Source: Phoronis australis
Lineage: Eukaryota; Phoronida; Phoronidae
Direction: 5' to 3'
DNA: 64,000 nt
NCBI GenBank assembly: GCA_002633005.1
Contig: NMRA01000331.1
Coordinates: 225,347 to 289,346, forward strand
The notes below the pieces were generated by a model. That model did not search any database. It had not been told where the DNA came from and was given only the letters and a program-made list of their open reading frames with translations. Shown in pieces: positions 27,201-57,500 of the stretch. The translations under genes and the position numbers were made by a program. The first letter of the stretch is position 1. Every line of letters begins with the position of its first letter.

Positions 27201-27578
27201 CTGTGGCCAAACTGGAGCTCATAAGTGTTATTTTTAGCTTGATAAGCCACTTAATTCTGATTTTATCATAATTTGAACTTGGCCATTTTTTGACCGGACA
27301 ATAGAGCGCTTATTGCAGCGCACAACCTCAATTTTCTGCATGTACAAAACGAGCACAAGCGCCTTTCAATCGGGAGCTTTCATAACGACAGTGGCAGTCT
27401 AGCTACCCTATCGTACAATTTCCTCCTCCAAAATTTACACCCAAGACATAGGCTTTCCCCAAGTTCAAAATCTATGGTGATTTTTTGTGACGAAGCCCAG
27501 TATGGAACTTACTGGTACAAAATCAGACCCTAGTTTACTACCTCTTCTTATAAAGTGACAATCTCACATAACCGCCAG
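24260..27578. other. Intergenic sequence with a weak threefold repeat
   Basis: No gene is recognised. Three diverged copies of a phrase like ATTGACTCTnAGTGTACTTC followed by CGaACTGGT occur at about 24797, 24915 and 25094. The remainder to 27.5 kb shows no exon or transposon end that I can support. Confidence 0.4.
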
Positions 27579-27761
27579 ACACTGGGAGGACAGAGGCCAC
27601 AAGTACGTACAGCATATCTTGTCACAGGCAGTGCAAAGACTTGGACGTCAGGGAAATCACACGATATCTCACGGCCATTCTTCCATCACATACAGTTGCC
27701 ACAGAGTTGAAGCATTGTTCTCAAAGGTCACTATGGGAGAGTCAGCAGATTATGCACACAG
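27579..27761 (+). other. Possible orphan exon, unrecognised
   Basis: The segment is bounded by an acceptor-like ccgccag and a perfect-consensus donor CACACAG|GTAAGT at 27762, and 61 codons are open between them (HWEDRGHKYVQHILSQ ... ESADYAHR). A second frame is also mostly open. No family is recognised and no partner exon is seen nearby, so this may be chance. Confidence 0.2.
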
Positions 27762-28744
27762 GTAAGTGTGACTTTGGTTTTAGTAATATACAGGGACATC
27801 GAAGACATCCCAAGTAAGCAAAAGGCTGAAAGATATTCATTAAAACTTTACTACAAAACAGACTATTTACAGTGATATGAAACTGACTTAATCCAACAAG
27901 GATGACAACCCTCAACTTCACAGGATGAAAATACCATCAATATAAAGGCCTTCAATTACTCTATAATGTCTTTTACAGCATTATTTTAAAATAATTTGTC
28001 AAGTACAGAGAACCAATCTTCTTCAGGTTGTTCTTAGTAGACAGCATCCAAGTTATATTGTCCTATGAACATCAGATTTAAAGTCAAAACAACAGGATTC
28101 TATACAATAGTAGAACATTCATTTGGCGCCCTGTTAACAGAAGCAATGCCATGGTACATATTATTTAATGTTCCAAATAGGTTAATTTTCTAGTTCAGCC
28201 CTCACAAGTAACGTCACTATAGTTCTTCCTAAGTGCAGATATCACTGAATCACCAATTGGAAAGACTCTCCAAAGACCCATCTTGAAGCAGTCAGTAGTC
28301 TCGGAGACAAGCCTTGTAACATAAAAACGGTGGCAACTGATGTTTTGTGGCTTATTGTGATATGCAATACTTGTTAGGGCGGACAATATCAACACCTTAA
28401 CACCAACTATACATTCAAGGACAAATGAAACAAATGAAAGTATCTGTGTGTTCGAAACATGTAAATAATTGTTGTCTAACATTTATTAATTAAACCTCAC
28501 AATATACAAGCACTTCCTCATTTTGGATTCAGATAACTGAATAGAAGACACTGCCTAAATTAAGTATTTTTCTCATTTTTGGAGTCCTACCTGACAGCTT
28601 TAACTACATGCCATTGCCAAGAAGTCAATAAGATTACCACTTCAGTATAAAATTACCTCAAGAGTCATATATGAGAAACTCGAGCAAAACGGTGAAAACC
28701 CCCCAGATTTTTGACACACATACTTGGATGAAATGATGAAAAAC

Positions 28745-28970
28745 TTGCACTTACACCAGAAATTTGTGTGGCATTAAAGTCACTTCAAACCATACACTGG
28801 CGTATCATTTAAACCAGAACTTTGTGTGTCATTAAAGTCACACCATACACTGGCGTATAATTTACGCCAGAACTTTGTGTGTCATTAAAGTCACACCATG
28901 CACTGCGTATCATTTACACCAGAACTTTGTGAGTCATTAAAGTCACACCATACACTGGCGTATCATTTCT
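28745..28970. repeat. Imperfect minisatellite, about 55-bp unit, 4 copies
   Basis: Units contain ACCAGAACTTTGTGTGTCAT, then TAAAGTCACACCATACACTG, then GCGTATCATTTA. Copies differ by small indels (53-60 bp). Located just downstream of SMU1. Confidence 0.8.
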
Positions 28971-29247
28971 CATCACAGGCATATTCACTCTTACATTACG
29001 TTTTTATCCTTCGTTTGAATTGAAATTAGTTAAAATAAATTGACAGTAATTCTTCTGATGACCATAGACCAAAGTACATTGGTAACTGAAACTAACCAAC
29101 CATGATAAGACACTTGATGGACCTGCTCTGAACCAGTAATGACTTCTCAAGCCTAGACTTTTTTCTAGTTTCAGTAAGGAAAAAGATGAGACTGATTTTT
29201 TACAAAAAGTCCTCAAACAAAAAGTTGCAATTGACAGACGGCACAGA

Positions 29248-29253
29248 TTTATT
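29248..29253 (-). promoter_or_regulatory. Candidate SMU1 poly(A) signal AATAAA
   Basis: TTTATT on the plus strand reads AATAAA on the minus strand, about 185 bp beyond the SMU1 stop. It is the nearest canonical signal I saw. Confidence 0.4.
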
Positions 29254-29338
29254 GCTTTTTAAATTTCTGATGACAGAAAAATGAATTTCTGTGACCTCAT
29301 ATTTCATTTTGTCAGACTTTTTTAAGCATTGAATCGTA

Positions 29339-29431
29339 ATTGCAGCCAATTGATATAGGTCAACAACACATTGCAGCCAATAGATATAGGTCAACAACAC
29401 ATTGCAGCCAATAGATATAGGTCAACAACAA
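29339..29431. repeat. 31-bp minisatellite, 3 copies, in the SMU1 3' UTR
   Basis: Three consecutive 31-bp units start at 29339, 29370 and 29401, each opening ATTGCAGCCAATwGATATAGG. They differ at one base plus the last unit's end. The array starts five bases beyond the SMU1 stop codon, so it should be in the mRNA. Confidence 0.85.
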
Positions 29432-29435
29432 ATCC

Positions 29436-47720
<18,285 letters not shown>

Positions 47721-47759
47721 CTGCAAATAAGATTGACAACAACGGTGTGACAAAATTTC

Positions 47760-49453
47760 AAGTGACTATTCAAAATGAAAAAGAATTCAAGAAAATGAAA
47801 GTTAAAAAGCACATGCAAATAAAAGCATGGAGAGCCCTATGAAGAGATCTACTTGCGTACCAAATTTCAGAATTCCTCAAAGAACCACGAAACTAGACCT
47901 CTACAAAGATAAAATTCAAAAACTGGCTGTCACAGTACCATCTCAGTCTCAAGCTTTTCATGGCATTGTTCTAAAACCCCTTCGACCTCCACAACCCACA
48001 ACTCCCTCAACCCACAAACCCCCAGACCCACGACAATAGAGGTGTCTGCTCTATTTACACATTTTGTAATCTGACAAGGTTGCCGAGTGACTTTCCCCTT
48101 ACACTAACTACATGAATCTGCTCTGGCTCAAGACTAGCGGTTAAAAACTGATAGTGGTTTAAGAACATGATCTGAAATGGCGGATTGTGAGTGCTTTATC
48201 ATTGTCATGGAAAGAGTTCCAGGAGCGACTACTAATGACCTTGTTCTACTAAACTTAGGGAGAGAGCACGTTAACGTGTATACACATAATTTCACATTTT
48301 TATTATTTGCTTTGTGTCATATACTCGTTTACAATATACTCCATATAATTTTAAGATATTTTTTAGTTAACAGAAAGAATAACATATTCATGGGTTCCTC
48401 GCACTCTCCCAAAAATAGCTTGAATCTGCCATTCACTGAAGAGCAGATGAGATGACTACACTCTGCCGGGAATGACATTTGTAACGTTGGTCTTTGATTT
48501 GATTTTGACACCTACAATGAATGTCTCACGAAGACAGGTGAAGGAGCTGACCAGACACAGCTAGGAAGACAAAGCAATCAGTTCATATTGGTCAGGATCA
48601 GGATGTTGGAGAAGTAGGGTATGTTAACTTGTTGACATGTTCATGGTGCCATCGTGAAACTGGAATCAACGGAACACCAGTAGAATCGCTTTATACGCAC
48701 CTACTTTAATGTACATGCATTGTTGATGCCGTGCATCATTTTTTGTCATTGGTTGTTGTATTTCATTTACTTGTTACGCTGTTTATTTTCTTTCTAGGTA
48801 GCAGTACACCTTTCGCCGCTGTGATTTGGTTTCTTTTAGCAAGCCGGTTCTTTCCAGTGGTTACAATAGCATTTGCATAGTCGAATAGTAGCTTGACCGG
48901 CCGGCCATTGTTACGTATTAGCCTCTGTATGTTACGCGGGTTTTGGTGACTAGCGTTTCATGAGTTTACCGGCATTCGTTGACAAGATCTGTAACACGAA
49001 TCATGTGTTTTCCTCGGTTGCTGGAACTTTTATATTAAGCACAGACTGTTAGCCAAACTGTTGTAAGTACTGAGTATTATGGCATAGCATGTTGTACTCG
49101 TGTGTATCTACTAGCTGAGTTTAGAGCGTACATAATTGTTGTTGTTTAACGTATAGTTTCCTTCAGCTGCTTGTTTGGCGTATATGTTGCGCGGTACCCG
49201 GTTCATAGAATAAATAGTTACGGGTCGCAGTTAGGCAGTTGGTTGTGTACGGTAATGGTTCCCAGTTGTAGAATAGATAGTACGGGTTCCAGTTAATTAT
49301 GTATTGTTAGCGAGGTAGTATTTGCCTGTCATAGAGTCATTGGCGCGAGTCTTTCTAACGCTCTGATATAGTGCTTGTTAATTTACGCTTGCTTGCCGAA
49401 TACTCAGACTGTGTGTGTTTTTCTTTATTGCAGATAACCACGCTTTTCCAGTT
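47760..49453. other. Region expected to hold SMU1 exon 1; none found
   Basis: I searched the minus strand for a LisH exon (pattern V-R-L-I-M-Q-Y-L-K-E-N) ending in Leu-Gln and a donor, and found none. Open frames at 47827 and 48177 on the plus strand have no motif. A 5' LTR-like tail cannot be excluded near 49200-49530. Confidence 0.4.
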
Positions 49454-49529
49454 TCTACTTTTCATCGCTTGCAACTAAATAATAAAGTGCGTTATGCAAA
49501 CGGCTTCTTTTAATTTATCCCTGTAGCCA
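49454..49529. repeat. 76-bp direct repeat, left copy
   Basis: It begins TCTACTTTTCATCGCTTGCA and ends TTTATCCCTGTAGCCA. 75 of 76 bases are identical to 51035-51110. AATAAAG lies inside. It could be a retroelement terminus or an assembly artefact (see the finding). Confidence 0.85.
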
Positions 49530-49559
49530 GACGCGGCTACATGCATTAATTTACAGTGG

Positions 49560-50360
49560 TTGTATTCATGTTGTTACATCAACAACATAACGGCGACTCG
49601 ATATTCACTAGGTGGTGCTAATGACTCAGGGCGAAGGAAGGGTAGGAAGGGGGTCACTATTGAACCTGAAAGTAATGAGCAACCCTTAGAGTTAGATGTT
49701 GTATTTCAAAAGTCAATGAAAAGCACACTTATTGGATGTGGGATTGCGGAACTAACTGTGGCACTTTCAGTTTCAGGTGCAGAGAACTTGTTAAGACTTG
49801 ATGTTGCGCAAACATGGGAAAAAACATTGCTGAATAGTTGGACCGCTTAAAAAACAAAGAAGACATGAACACATGGAAGGTGAATACAAACAATGTTACC
49901 AGTGACTGCAGGGGGTACAAGTCCAAATTAACGTGCAAACTCAGTCTGGCAGTCACTCAAAAATGTGATATGTTAGAGCGCCACTTGACGTGCTCCTTTC
50001 TCAGAAGAACCCAGGGACTGGAAATAAAGGTGGCAGACCAAAGTTTCATGGAAGCTGCCATCCCCAAAATGAAGGTCCTGGGTACAAAGAGAAGATTATT
50101 TTGATTAATTCACTAAGTGTTAAGATAACAATATTTGTGATCATGAGGAAAAAAGATGAGGAAGGATCGTCATAAATGTTGGCACTGTAACTGGGCCTTT
50201 GAAAAGGTTGTTCCACCATCTCCTCACAGCCTGGTGATAGTTCATAAAGGAGCATTGGAATATTCAGATAAACATGACTCCACTGTCAAACATGACTGAT
50301 TACTATTATCATGTGAAACGCTCCTGCATTCGTGGCAGGTACCCCTACTGCTTGTGGTAA
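49560..50360 (+). pseudogene. Decayed multi-frame coding remnant
   Basis: Successive plus-strand frames look like worn coding sequence: 49560-49850, then 49866-50040, then 50160-50345. The last holds KDRHKCWHCNWAFEKVVPPS, then PHSLVIVHK, and after a frameshift DYYYHVKRSCIRGRYPYC. The spaced pattern C..C...F....P..P..LVI.HK then YYH....CI..R.P resembles uncharacterised multicopy proteins in invertebrate genomes. No intact frame survives and no function can be given. It sits between the two 76-bp direct repeats. Confidence 0.4.
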
Positions 50361-51034
50361 CTGAGGGCTTGGCCCACACCGTACACTCCTTGCCCACACT
50401 GTGTGCCAAAGGGACCTGCTTCTTAAGGAGTCACATTTCTCTGTGTGTAAGTCAGAATCAGTAGAGATAATAATTAGGCTTCTCCCTGATTATGAAACAA
50501 ATCCTGACACTAATAATCTTGTTTTCACTCATAATTTTGAAACAGTTTCATTTTATGTACTTTAATGATTATTGTTTTTTGTCCCCGCCACATATTACCT
50601 CAAAGTGGAGGACAAAGTATTCATAACAGTGCTGTAGTGGTAAATTAGAGGTACGTAGGCGCCCAATGCCCACCGTATGACCTTGAGCGCTGAATTTTAA
50701 AAGTGCATTGAATTCGCAAAACCTGACTCACAAACAGGAATGTCGCAGAAAGGGGCCCAACCACACATATAGGAAGGCAAAGGTCCACGCGCATTCCCAG
50801 CGGTCTCTGAAGGGGGGGGGGGCAAACACAATTTTAAAGAAAAATAGGAGCATAACGCCCAGAAATGATATGCTGGCGGCTTTTTTTAGTCGCCCGTGGG
50901 GTGCGTCCTCAGGACCCTTCAGTCACTCTTTATCCGCCTATGGTATGACACCATAACTGTTACTTTATCTCGAAATATTAATCTAATATCAGGAAGAGAT
51001 AACCAGGAAGGGACAACTGTTTTAGTGCATTTTN

Positions 51035-51110
51035 TCTACTTTTCATCGCTTGCAACTAAATAATAAAGTGTGTTATGCAAACGGCTTCTTTTAATTTATC
51101 CCTGTAGCCA
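51035..51110. repeat. 76-bp direct repeat, right copy
   Basis: One base different from 49454-49529 and directly preceded by a single N at 51034. It is followed immediately by repeat block 5. Confidence 0.85.
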
Positions 51111-52020
51111 TCCATTTCATAGTAAAAACATACATGCCAATTTTCACAATTATCCTGAAAGTGGTTTGGTTAATACAGGGGTGAATGCCAATAAACAGAC
51201 TAATAAACAGTGAACATGGCCACTAGGTGGCGCAAACTAAGTCGAATCCATCTAAAAACGGAAAGATAGCGTCACCTCACTAACAGAAACCTGTACACTA
51301 AATTTTATGACAATACCTTGAGGACCTTTGAAGATACAGAGATAAACGTAAACAAAATAAAATTGCCACTAGGTAGCACACTTGTAGTCAGATCTGTCCA
51401 AAAGTAGTCGTCGTCCATTGTCATGATCATGTAAATGCATTTACTAAATTTAGTAAAGATCCTGCAAACGGTTAAGGAGATATAGCCATAGTCGCAAAAA
51501 AAAACTGCCACAAGGACGTGCCACAGTAGTTGAAGTCATCGGAAAATCATTGTCAACCGTCCTCTTCATAGTAAGAACATACCGGTACATGCCAATTTTC
51601 ACAATCATGCTTAAAGCGGTTTGGTTGATAGAAGGGTGGACGCAAAAAAACAGACTCGAAAATAGTAAAAATGGCCACTAGGTGGCGCAAACTACATAGA
51701 ATCCATCCGAAAACGGGAGGATGTCATCATCTCACTGATAGATGCCCACTTACCTAATTTTGTGAAAATATGTTGAGGACCTTTGAAGATACAGAGGTAA
51801 ACATAAAAAACTAAAATTGCCACTAGGGGGCACACCGGTACTCGGATCCATCCGAAAGTTTGCTCATGCCGTCCCATCTATGAAAGGAAAGCATGTGCAA
51901 AATTTCATGAACATATGTCAATCGGTTTTGGAGATAGAGCAACTAGCGGACGCCGGCCGGACAGACGGACAGAGATGACGGCATAATGCGTCCTTATATA
52001 AATATGTGGGCGCATAAAAA
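51111..52020 (+). repeat. Block 5 of the GCCACTAG family
   Basis: 5' truncated. Exact GCCACTAGGTGGCGC cores lie at 51219 and 51674, with related cores near 51366, 51507 and 51819. It ends with the GGACGCCGGCCGG segment and the hairpin ATGCGTCCTTATAT/ATATGTGGGCGCAT at 51986-52015. Same orientation as all other blocks. Confidence 0.9.
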
Positions 52021-53526
52021 CTGGGACAATACGCAAAGTGCGGGGCAATTGGAAAATACACTGTATGCTATCAGCAACAACAAGTACTGGATTGGGTTCT
52101 TTTATAAGGTAAAGGTCTCATTTTTTAAAATTGTATTTCACGGGGCCGGTATAGTTAAGTACTACAGATAACAGCAGTTATAGGTAAATACTACAGAATA
52201 ACAGTAACTTAAACACACCTGTTTTTAGGGCTTTAGGACAAATATAATTTCTTTCGGTAAAACACTGTAACAACCAAAAATGTCTCGTTGAAAAACTCCT
52301 GGTATGCAAAAAGGGACATTTTAAGAACAGTTTTGCAAACTTGCAGCAACTGTATTCACCTTTCTTACAGTGGTACCATGGCAGTTGATCATCCACCGGA
52401 TTCTCAAGGTTCCCACAAGGAGGTCGACACGCACCTTGGCTTCCACTTCGCCAACTCAAATGGCAATGCATTGATCAGGGTCTCAGACTGGATGTTAATG
52501 TAATTGTTAGGTGGCTGTTTGAAAGCGTTGTGATGACTATTTCTCGTATATAATTATCAATGAAAGATTTTCAAAAACATGTTGGTTGCTTTTCTTTAAA
52601 AACATTGTTTAGTAGTCAATGTAATGAAAGTAGTCTTTGGAAATCATTTTCATGGTTCCTTGATCTAATGCAAATTTAGGGGCCATGCATTGTTGCTGAG
52701 GTATTTTTTGCTGGCAGTTCTGACAGCTCATTATACTACACTAGCTGCAGTCTTAATCATCACTTAAAGGGTTGTTTTTTGACAGTTCCTGGTATTCTAA
52801 AATTTTAGACAAGTGTTATCAGGTACTTTCCAAAATGCTTACTTTCTGCCATCATCCTTTTGGCACTTAATGATATTAATGTTATTAATTTTAAGTCAGG
52901 AGAGAGTTCAGCAGACACGAAAGTACCGTATTACGGAAACACAAGAATTCGCCATGAACTTCAAACAAACCACGTCATCACACCTTTTTTTATCGAAATT
53001 CCAGATTCTATGACACTTAACCAAGATTTGACCGGGAACTTAAAGTGATATATATTCATTGAAGAATACACAAGACATACAAAGAATGATTAACCCAGAA
53101 ATCGTGAAGCATTATATCTGGGTTGTAAACAATTCATAAATGAAACTAATATACATAGAGGTATATACATTTAAGTAGTATCTAATATAAGTATCCCAAT
53201 ATTTACAAATGGTATATAAAAACAAAAACATGTACAGATTCATGTATGGAAATCAGAAGCAGCAATATTGATAAACGGTACATAAAAATTTGCTAACGTT
53301 GCTCAGGAGGAATTCATTGAGAACAACGTCAAAGTTAGGACTACCATAAGTAGGGATATTATTACAAGAATTGAGAACATTAACAATTGATTGGTTTTCA
53401 TTGAGTGCACGAAAGAGTGAGTCTCTCAGGTATTCGATGAGGGAACATTTTGAAGAAAATACGAGGATAAGATTGATGGTCACCACATTTACAGTTTGGA
53501 GAAACATTATTTAATATATCACACAT

Positions 53527-54110
53527 CTTCAATAGAATTACGTGGTTGAGATTTCTGGGGCAGGCACGCACAACCCAGAATGGATTTTTGTCTGTCACAT
53601 GCCATTTAGTAACCAGTAATTTCTATTTGAATCACATGTTTATTGTGGTACCTCAAATAAATGAGCAAGCTCCTTTTCGGGCATCGTTTTTGAGTTTGTG
53701 GCAAAACCTCTCCATCGGACAATTTGTGTGTCATGGGTCATCCGATGTTCATCGCGGCAAGATTGTTAGTTTTTAGTCAGTTTTAGCTGGTACCTCGAAT
53801 ACCTAATGTAGCTCACACTTTCAATAGCATGTGGTTGAGATTTTTGGGATTTCTGGCACGCACAACCCAGTGTATTTATTTTGCTTGTAACAGGGCATTT
53901 AGAGACCAATGACAATGTATCGATTCACACAGAATTGTTTTTTTTTGTGGTATCCCGAATGTATGAGCTAACTCATTTTTTGGGATCCTGTTTGGGTTTC
54001 TAGCGGATCCTTTCCAGAGTGCAATTTGTCTGTCATGAGTCATTCAATGTTAATTTCAGTACTAGTGTACAGTTTAAATCAGTTTTGGCCAGTACCTCGA
54101 ATATCTGTTC
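53527..54110. repeat. Diverged tandem duplication, about 292-bp unit
   Basis: CTTCAATAGAATTACGTGGT and ACGCACAACCC near 53527-53576 recur at about 53819-53870. Downstream phrases (GTGGTACCTCAAATAAATGA; CAATTTGTGTGTCATG) recur in the same order. A third partial copy of GTACCTCGAATA lies near 54093. Confidence 0.7.
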
Positions 54111-54300
54111 TAGCTCATTTTCTGGCTCCTTTTAAGGTTCCCAGGGGTCACACCCAAAGTGCAGACAACGGCAGACACCCATTTCTGTATATACTGAGGT
54201 GGACTCTTAAGTGCTCCTATGGTCAGATGTTGGTACCTCAATATCTATGCTAAGTGCTCTAGGTTGCTGGTCTGTTGAGGTAATTGTGAGATTTAACATG

Positions 54301-54366
54301 CCCACATTTTGAGAACCAGTTTGCTCCACTGAATTACAGACATCAAACTAGTTTTCAAAATGTGGG
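54301..54366. repeat. 66-bp hairpin with 23-base arms
   Basis: CCCACATTTTGAGAACCAGT and its inverse ACTAGTTTTCAAAATGTGGG face each other at 21 of 23 positions. A related imperfect hairpin (TTTTGAGAAtCAGTTT ... AAACTGGCTCTCAAAA) occurs near 29660-29720, so it is probably a small foldback family. Confidence 0.7.
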
Positions 54367-54477
54367 CACATTGTATCCGACTACTGCTCACCCTTACTTT
54401 TACAAGGATACAAATACATGCTATTTAAGTTCAGTGTACACAATAAAGGTCTCCACTAAGCAGATCTCCAGACTCAC

Positions 54478-54599
54478 CACTGATTGCTTTGCTCAATAGT
54501 ACTGACATACAGTGAGTCCTCATGTCAAATGCGAGTTCTTGTACCAAAGACAGGCAGTAAGGGTAGAGGTCAAGGCTGAGCAACTTGCCAACACAAGTT
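54478..54599 (-). CDS. EXOC2: EXOC2 internal exon c (41 codons)
   Basis: 122 nt: completes the split Arg, then TCVGKLLSLDLYPYCLSLVQ and ELAFDMRTHCMSVLLSKAIS, plus the first base of Gly. Acceptor ctattttcag, donor GTGAGT. A further exon must follow, but none was found. Confidence 0.87.
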
Positions 54600-57500
54600 C
54601 TGAAAATAGTAATCATACAATAAAATCACTATAAAATAGTCAAACTACCTCTTACTGATGCTCCTTTGTATACCTTTTCCTAATTTAAAGCATTAAAAGC
54701 GTTTCTTCTACCGAAAGAAAAAAATCTGAAACCAGTAAAAAAAATTCAGCGTAATAATACAAATACATTTAACATTAATGCGGTCATTTGTAATTGTTGT
54801 CAGTGAGTTTTTGGTAGTTGATGAAAGCATACTTTTAAGAAAATAAAATAAAACCAGATGTGATTGCATTGCAGCAGCCCGAATGCTTAAACAAAAGCAA
54901 TGCAGTGTTGACATGTTTTCACACTGCATAGCAAATGGCATGTTTCTAAGGATGCTTATCAGCTTGAAGTACGATACTGAAGGATACAACACATTGGTCA
55001 CACGGGACTGGCCTTTATGCAGCGTACGTCCTGGGCATCCAAATAGACGCCCTAGCACTAATCTGGACGCCCTGGCAAGGACGCCCAATGTATCATTTGG
55101 ATGCCCACTGTCAATAGGAACCTTTCAAGTTTGGACTCACACATTGTAATGAATACTAGGAAGCCTCTGAAGGCTCACAATGTATATACAAAGTATATGC
55201 ATTGCTGCTATATTGACAGTTGATTGATAGCATTGTAAAAGTCTTGGTCTACACAGTTTTTTTTAGTAAAAATGCTCACCATAGAAGGCTGTTTTATAAA
55301 CGTAGATGTAAAAACCTTGACCTATGCATTTTTTTGTAAAAAATCTGTGTGTTTGGGGGTATTGCTGGGGGTGGGGGGTTACGTGTCGGAATCATGGATG
55401 CCCTGGAATATTGGGAACCCCATTTTGGACACCTTATTTTCAAAATCCTGGATAAAGGCCTGACAAGGGATGCTGCAAAAGACACAACTGACAAAAAGTG
55501 ATTGTACCATACCTTTTAAAACTAATACCAAGTCAGAAAGTTTAAAAATAAACAGTATTCAACATCTGCAACAAAGAAAAAACATGCCACAACGGGACAC
55601 ATCACTAAGCATCCCAAAATTAGCATTTCTAGTCCATTTCCTTCCATAATGAAAAATACTGAGGTTTGGCAATTATAATAATAGACATAAAGTGTCCAGA
55701 AGCAGTTTTTACCCCACAAGAGCTAAAAACTCTAGTTGAGACCAAAATGACCACTAGACTGTATCGCAAATCTTCCCAAATATTGGTGGTGCTAGAGCAC
55801 TGCCGTTTCATACCTCTGTGTCGAGTTTCAATGATATGCATCAATTTCTAAATATTGAAAATACAGACTGAAAAAGCCCTTATTGAAACCTGGTGACCAC
55901 TACGAGTGTTGCAGTCATCAAATCAGCTCGAAAATCGACTGGTGCTTGCATACTGCCATCATATGCATGTTTGAAATTTCATTGAAATTTATTCTCTAGA
56001 TGTCCTCCGGAAACACTCTTCCCTAAATACAGTGAAAAGACCCGACACCCAGGCATCAGTGTGCGGGACATATTGAAAAGTAGCATGCACCATCCAAGTG
56101 ATGACGTACACCCAAATTTCATTAAAATCGGACTTCGCGAGATATCAAGCAGATACCTGGAAAATCGGAAAGAATGATGACAATATCCGACCACATACAT
56201 ATGTGGGAGCATAAAACCATTTGGAAAAGCATCTTTATGGTAATTCATTGATGAATGATTAGCATGTAGTTTAATACACAGCAACGTTACAATCATGACA
56301 ATATAAATATATAGACGCTGAGGTTGGCCAGTAATGAAATATATCAAATAAACACATGATAATGAGTAGACAGCATCATACCGAATAAAGCGCACACAGT
56401 ACGGTAGCCATTCACCAGGTGTCTCTATCTCGTCCTCTGGCCACACTCCATAGTGGTTTCGATCTTTTAACTTTAAGTTGTCAAGTGAGGTTGGTAGGAA
56501 CGCAGCTCTCAAGAGGTATACAAACTCCTTGACAATGTCAGTTATCATGGTCTATCAAAAGTCAAAACCAAGTAGTTCAATCATCTTGATGATTGGGTAT
56601 GAACTAAGAAACCACAACAGATTTTCGATAAAACTATTAGACAAGTGTGCACAGGCATTAAAAAAAGAGGACACAAGATAGGTTTTACAAACATTCAGTC
56701 ATCTCTTTTCCCCTTGTGCATGTACCAACTTGTTATCATCTTGTGAGCTTGCTCCTTAGCAAATTTTGCAACACTTAAGAGTGCCTGCAAGTATAATCAG
56801 GCAAATGGTCTTAATCTGGGAACATCGTTTGTCACAAAGTTAGAAACCGGCATCGTGTTATTATCCCTTGGGTTGACCTAACTCCAAAAAGAGCTGTCAG
56901 TGTCCAGAGTCTCTACATGCAAAAAATCAAGCAATTTGTCACAACTCAATCGACACTCATATTCAGAAACTTAACCATGTTTCACATGAGATAAATAATG
57001 CTAAAAGGATTGAATTTCAAAACTTTAAAGTTAAAAATGGCAAAAGTTCTGGTGTATTTGATAGGCATTGTAATTGAACACTCTGAATGATTTAATTTTA
57101 ATAAGTTTTAAGTCGTCTCAACATACAAAAACTAGGTTACATTCCTCTTAGAGATAGTACTTCTGAGGATGGAGCTGTGCCAGACAACCATGGAGATGTA
57201 CAAGACGACAATAAAATCCAACACAGGGTAGCACTATGTGTTTTCGCAAGAAAAGCTTCCAATGTTGAATTCATGCTGAAAATGGTTTGTATCCAGTGCA
57301 AGGACAAGATCCACATGATCTTATTTCAACTTTATTTACCAATAATTATTTTACTGTGAAAATGATGGTTAACACATTGTCAGCCATGCAACAGACATTA
57401 GGCAACTGTTGTTATGTTTAGTGGGTGGTCATGGAATGCAAAAGTTACATCCACAGAAATATTTACATCAACTGATACACCAAGGAACCCTCAGATGAGG

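Larger units (their letters stand above)
52021..54477. other. Stretch that should hold EXOC2 3' exons; none identified
   Basis: I looked on the minus strand for the conserved Sec5 C-terminal segments (an E-D-W segment after the last exon, and G-Y-F-D-W) and found neither. A plus-strand open segment at 52900-53048, after an acceptor-like taagtcag, ends in a stop and has no recognised domain. The rest is listed separately as a duplication and a hairpin. Confidence 0.4.

Noticed and set aside
49454-51110. Complete LTR retrotransposon
   Set aside because: The 76-bp direct repeats are too short for LTRs, and no gag, protease, RT or integrase motif lies between them.
52813-53048. Terminal exon reading SGESSADTKVPYYGNTRIRH and on to a stop
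   Set aside because: No family recognised, two frames equally open, and no partner exon; not enough to call a gene.
55979-56548. 189-codon continuous protein
   Set aside because: Only the first 56 codons are an EXOC2 exon; the rest is intron and diverged repeat after a good donor at 56381.
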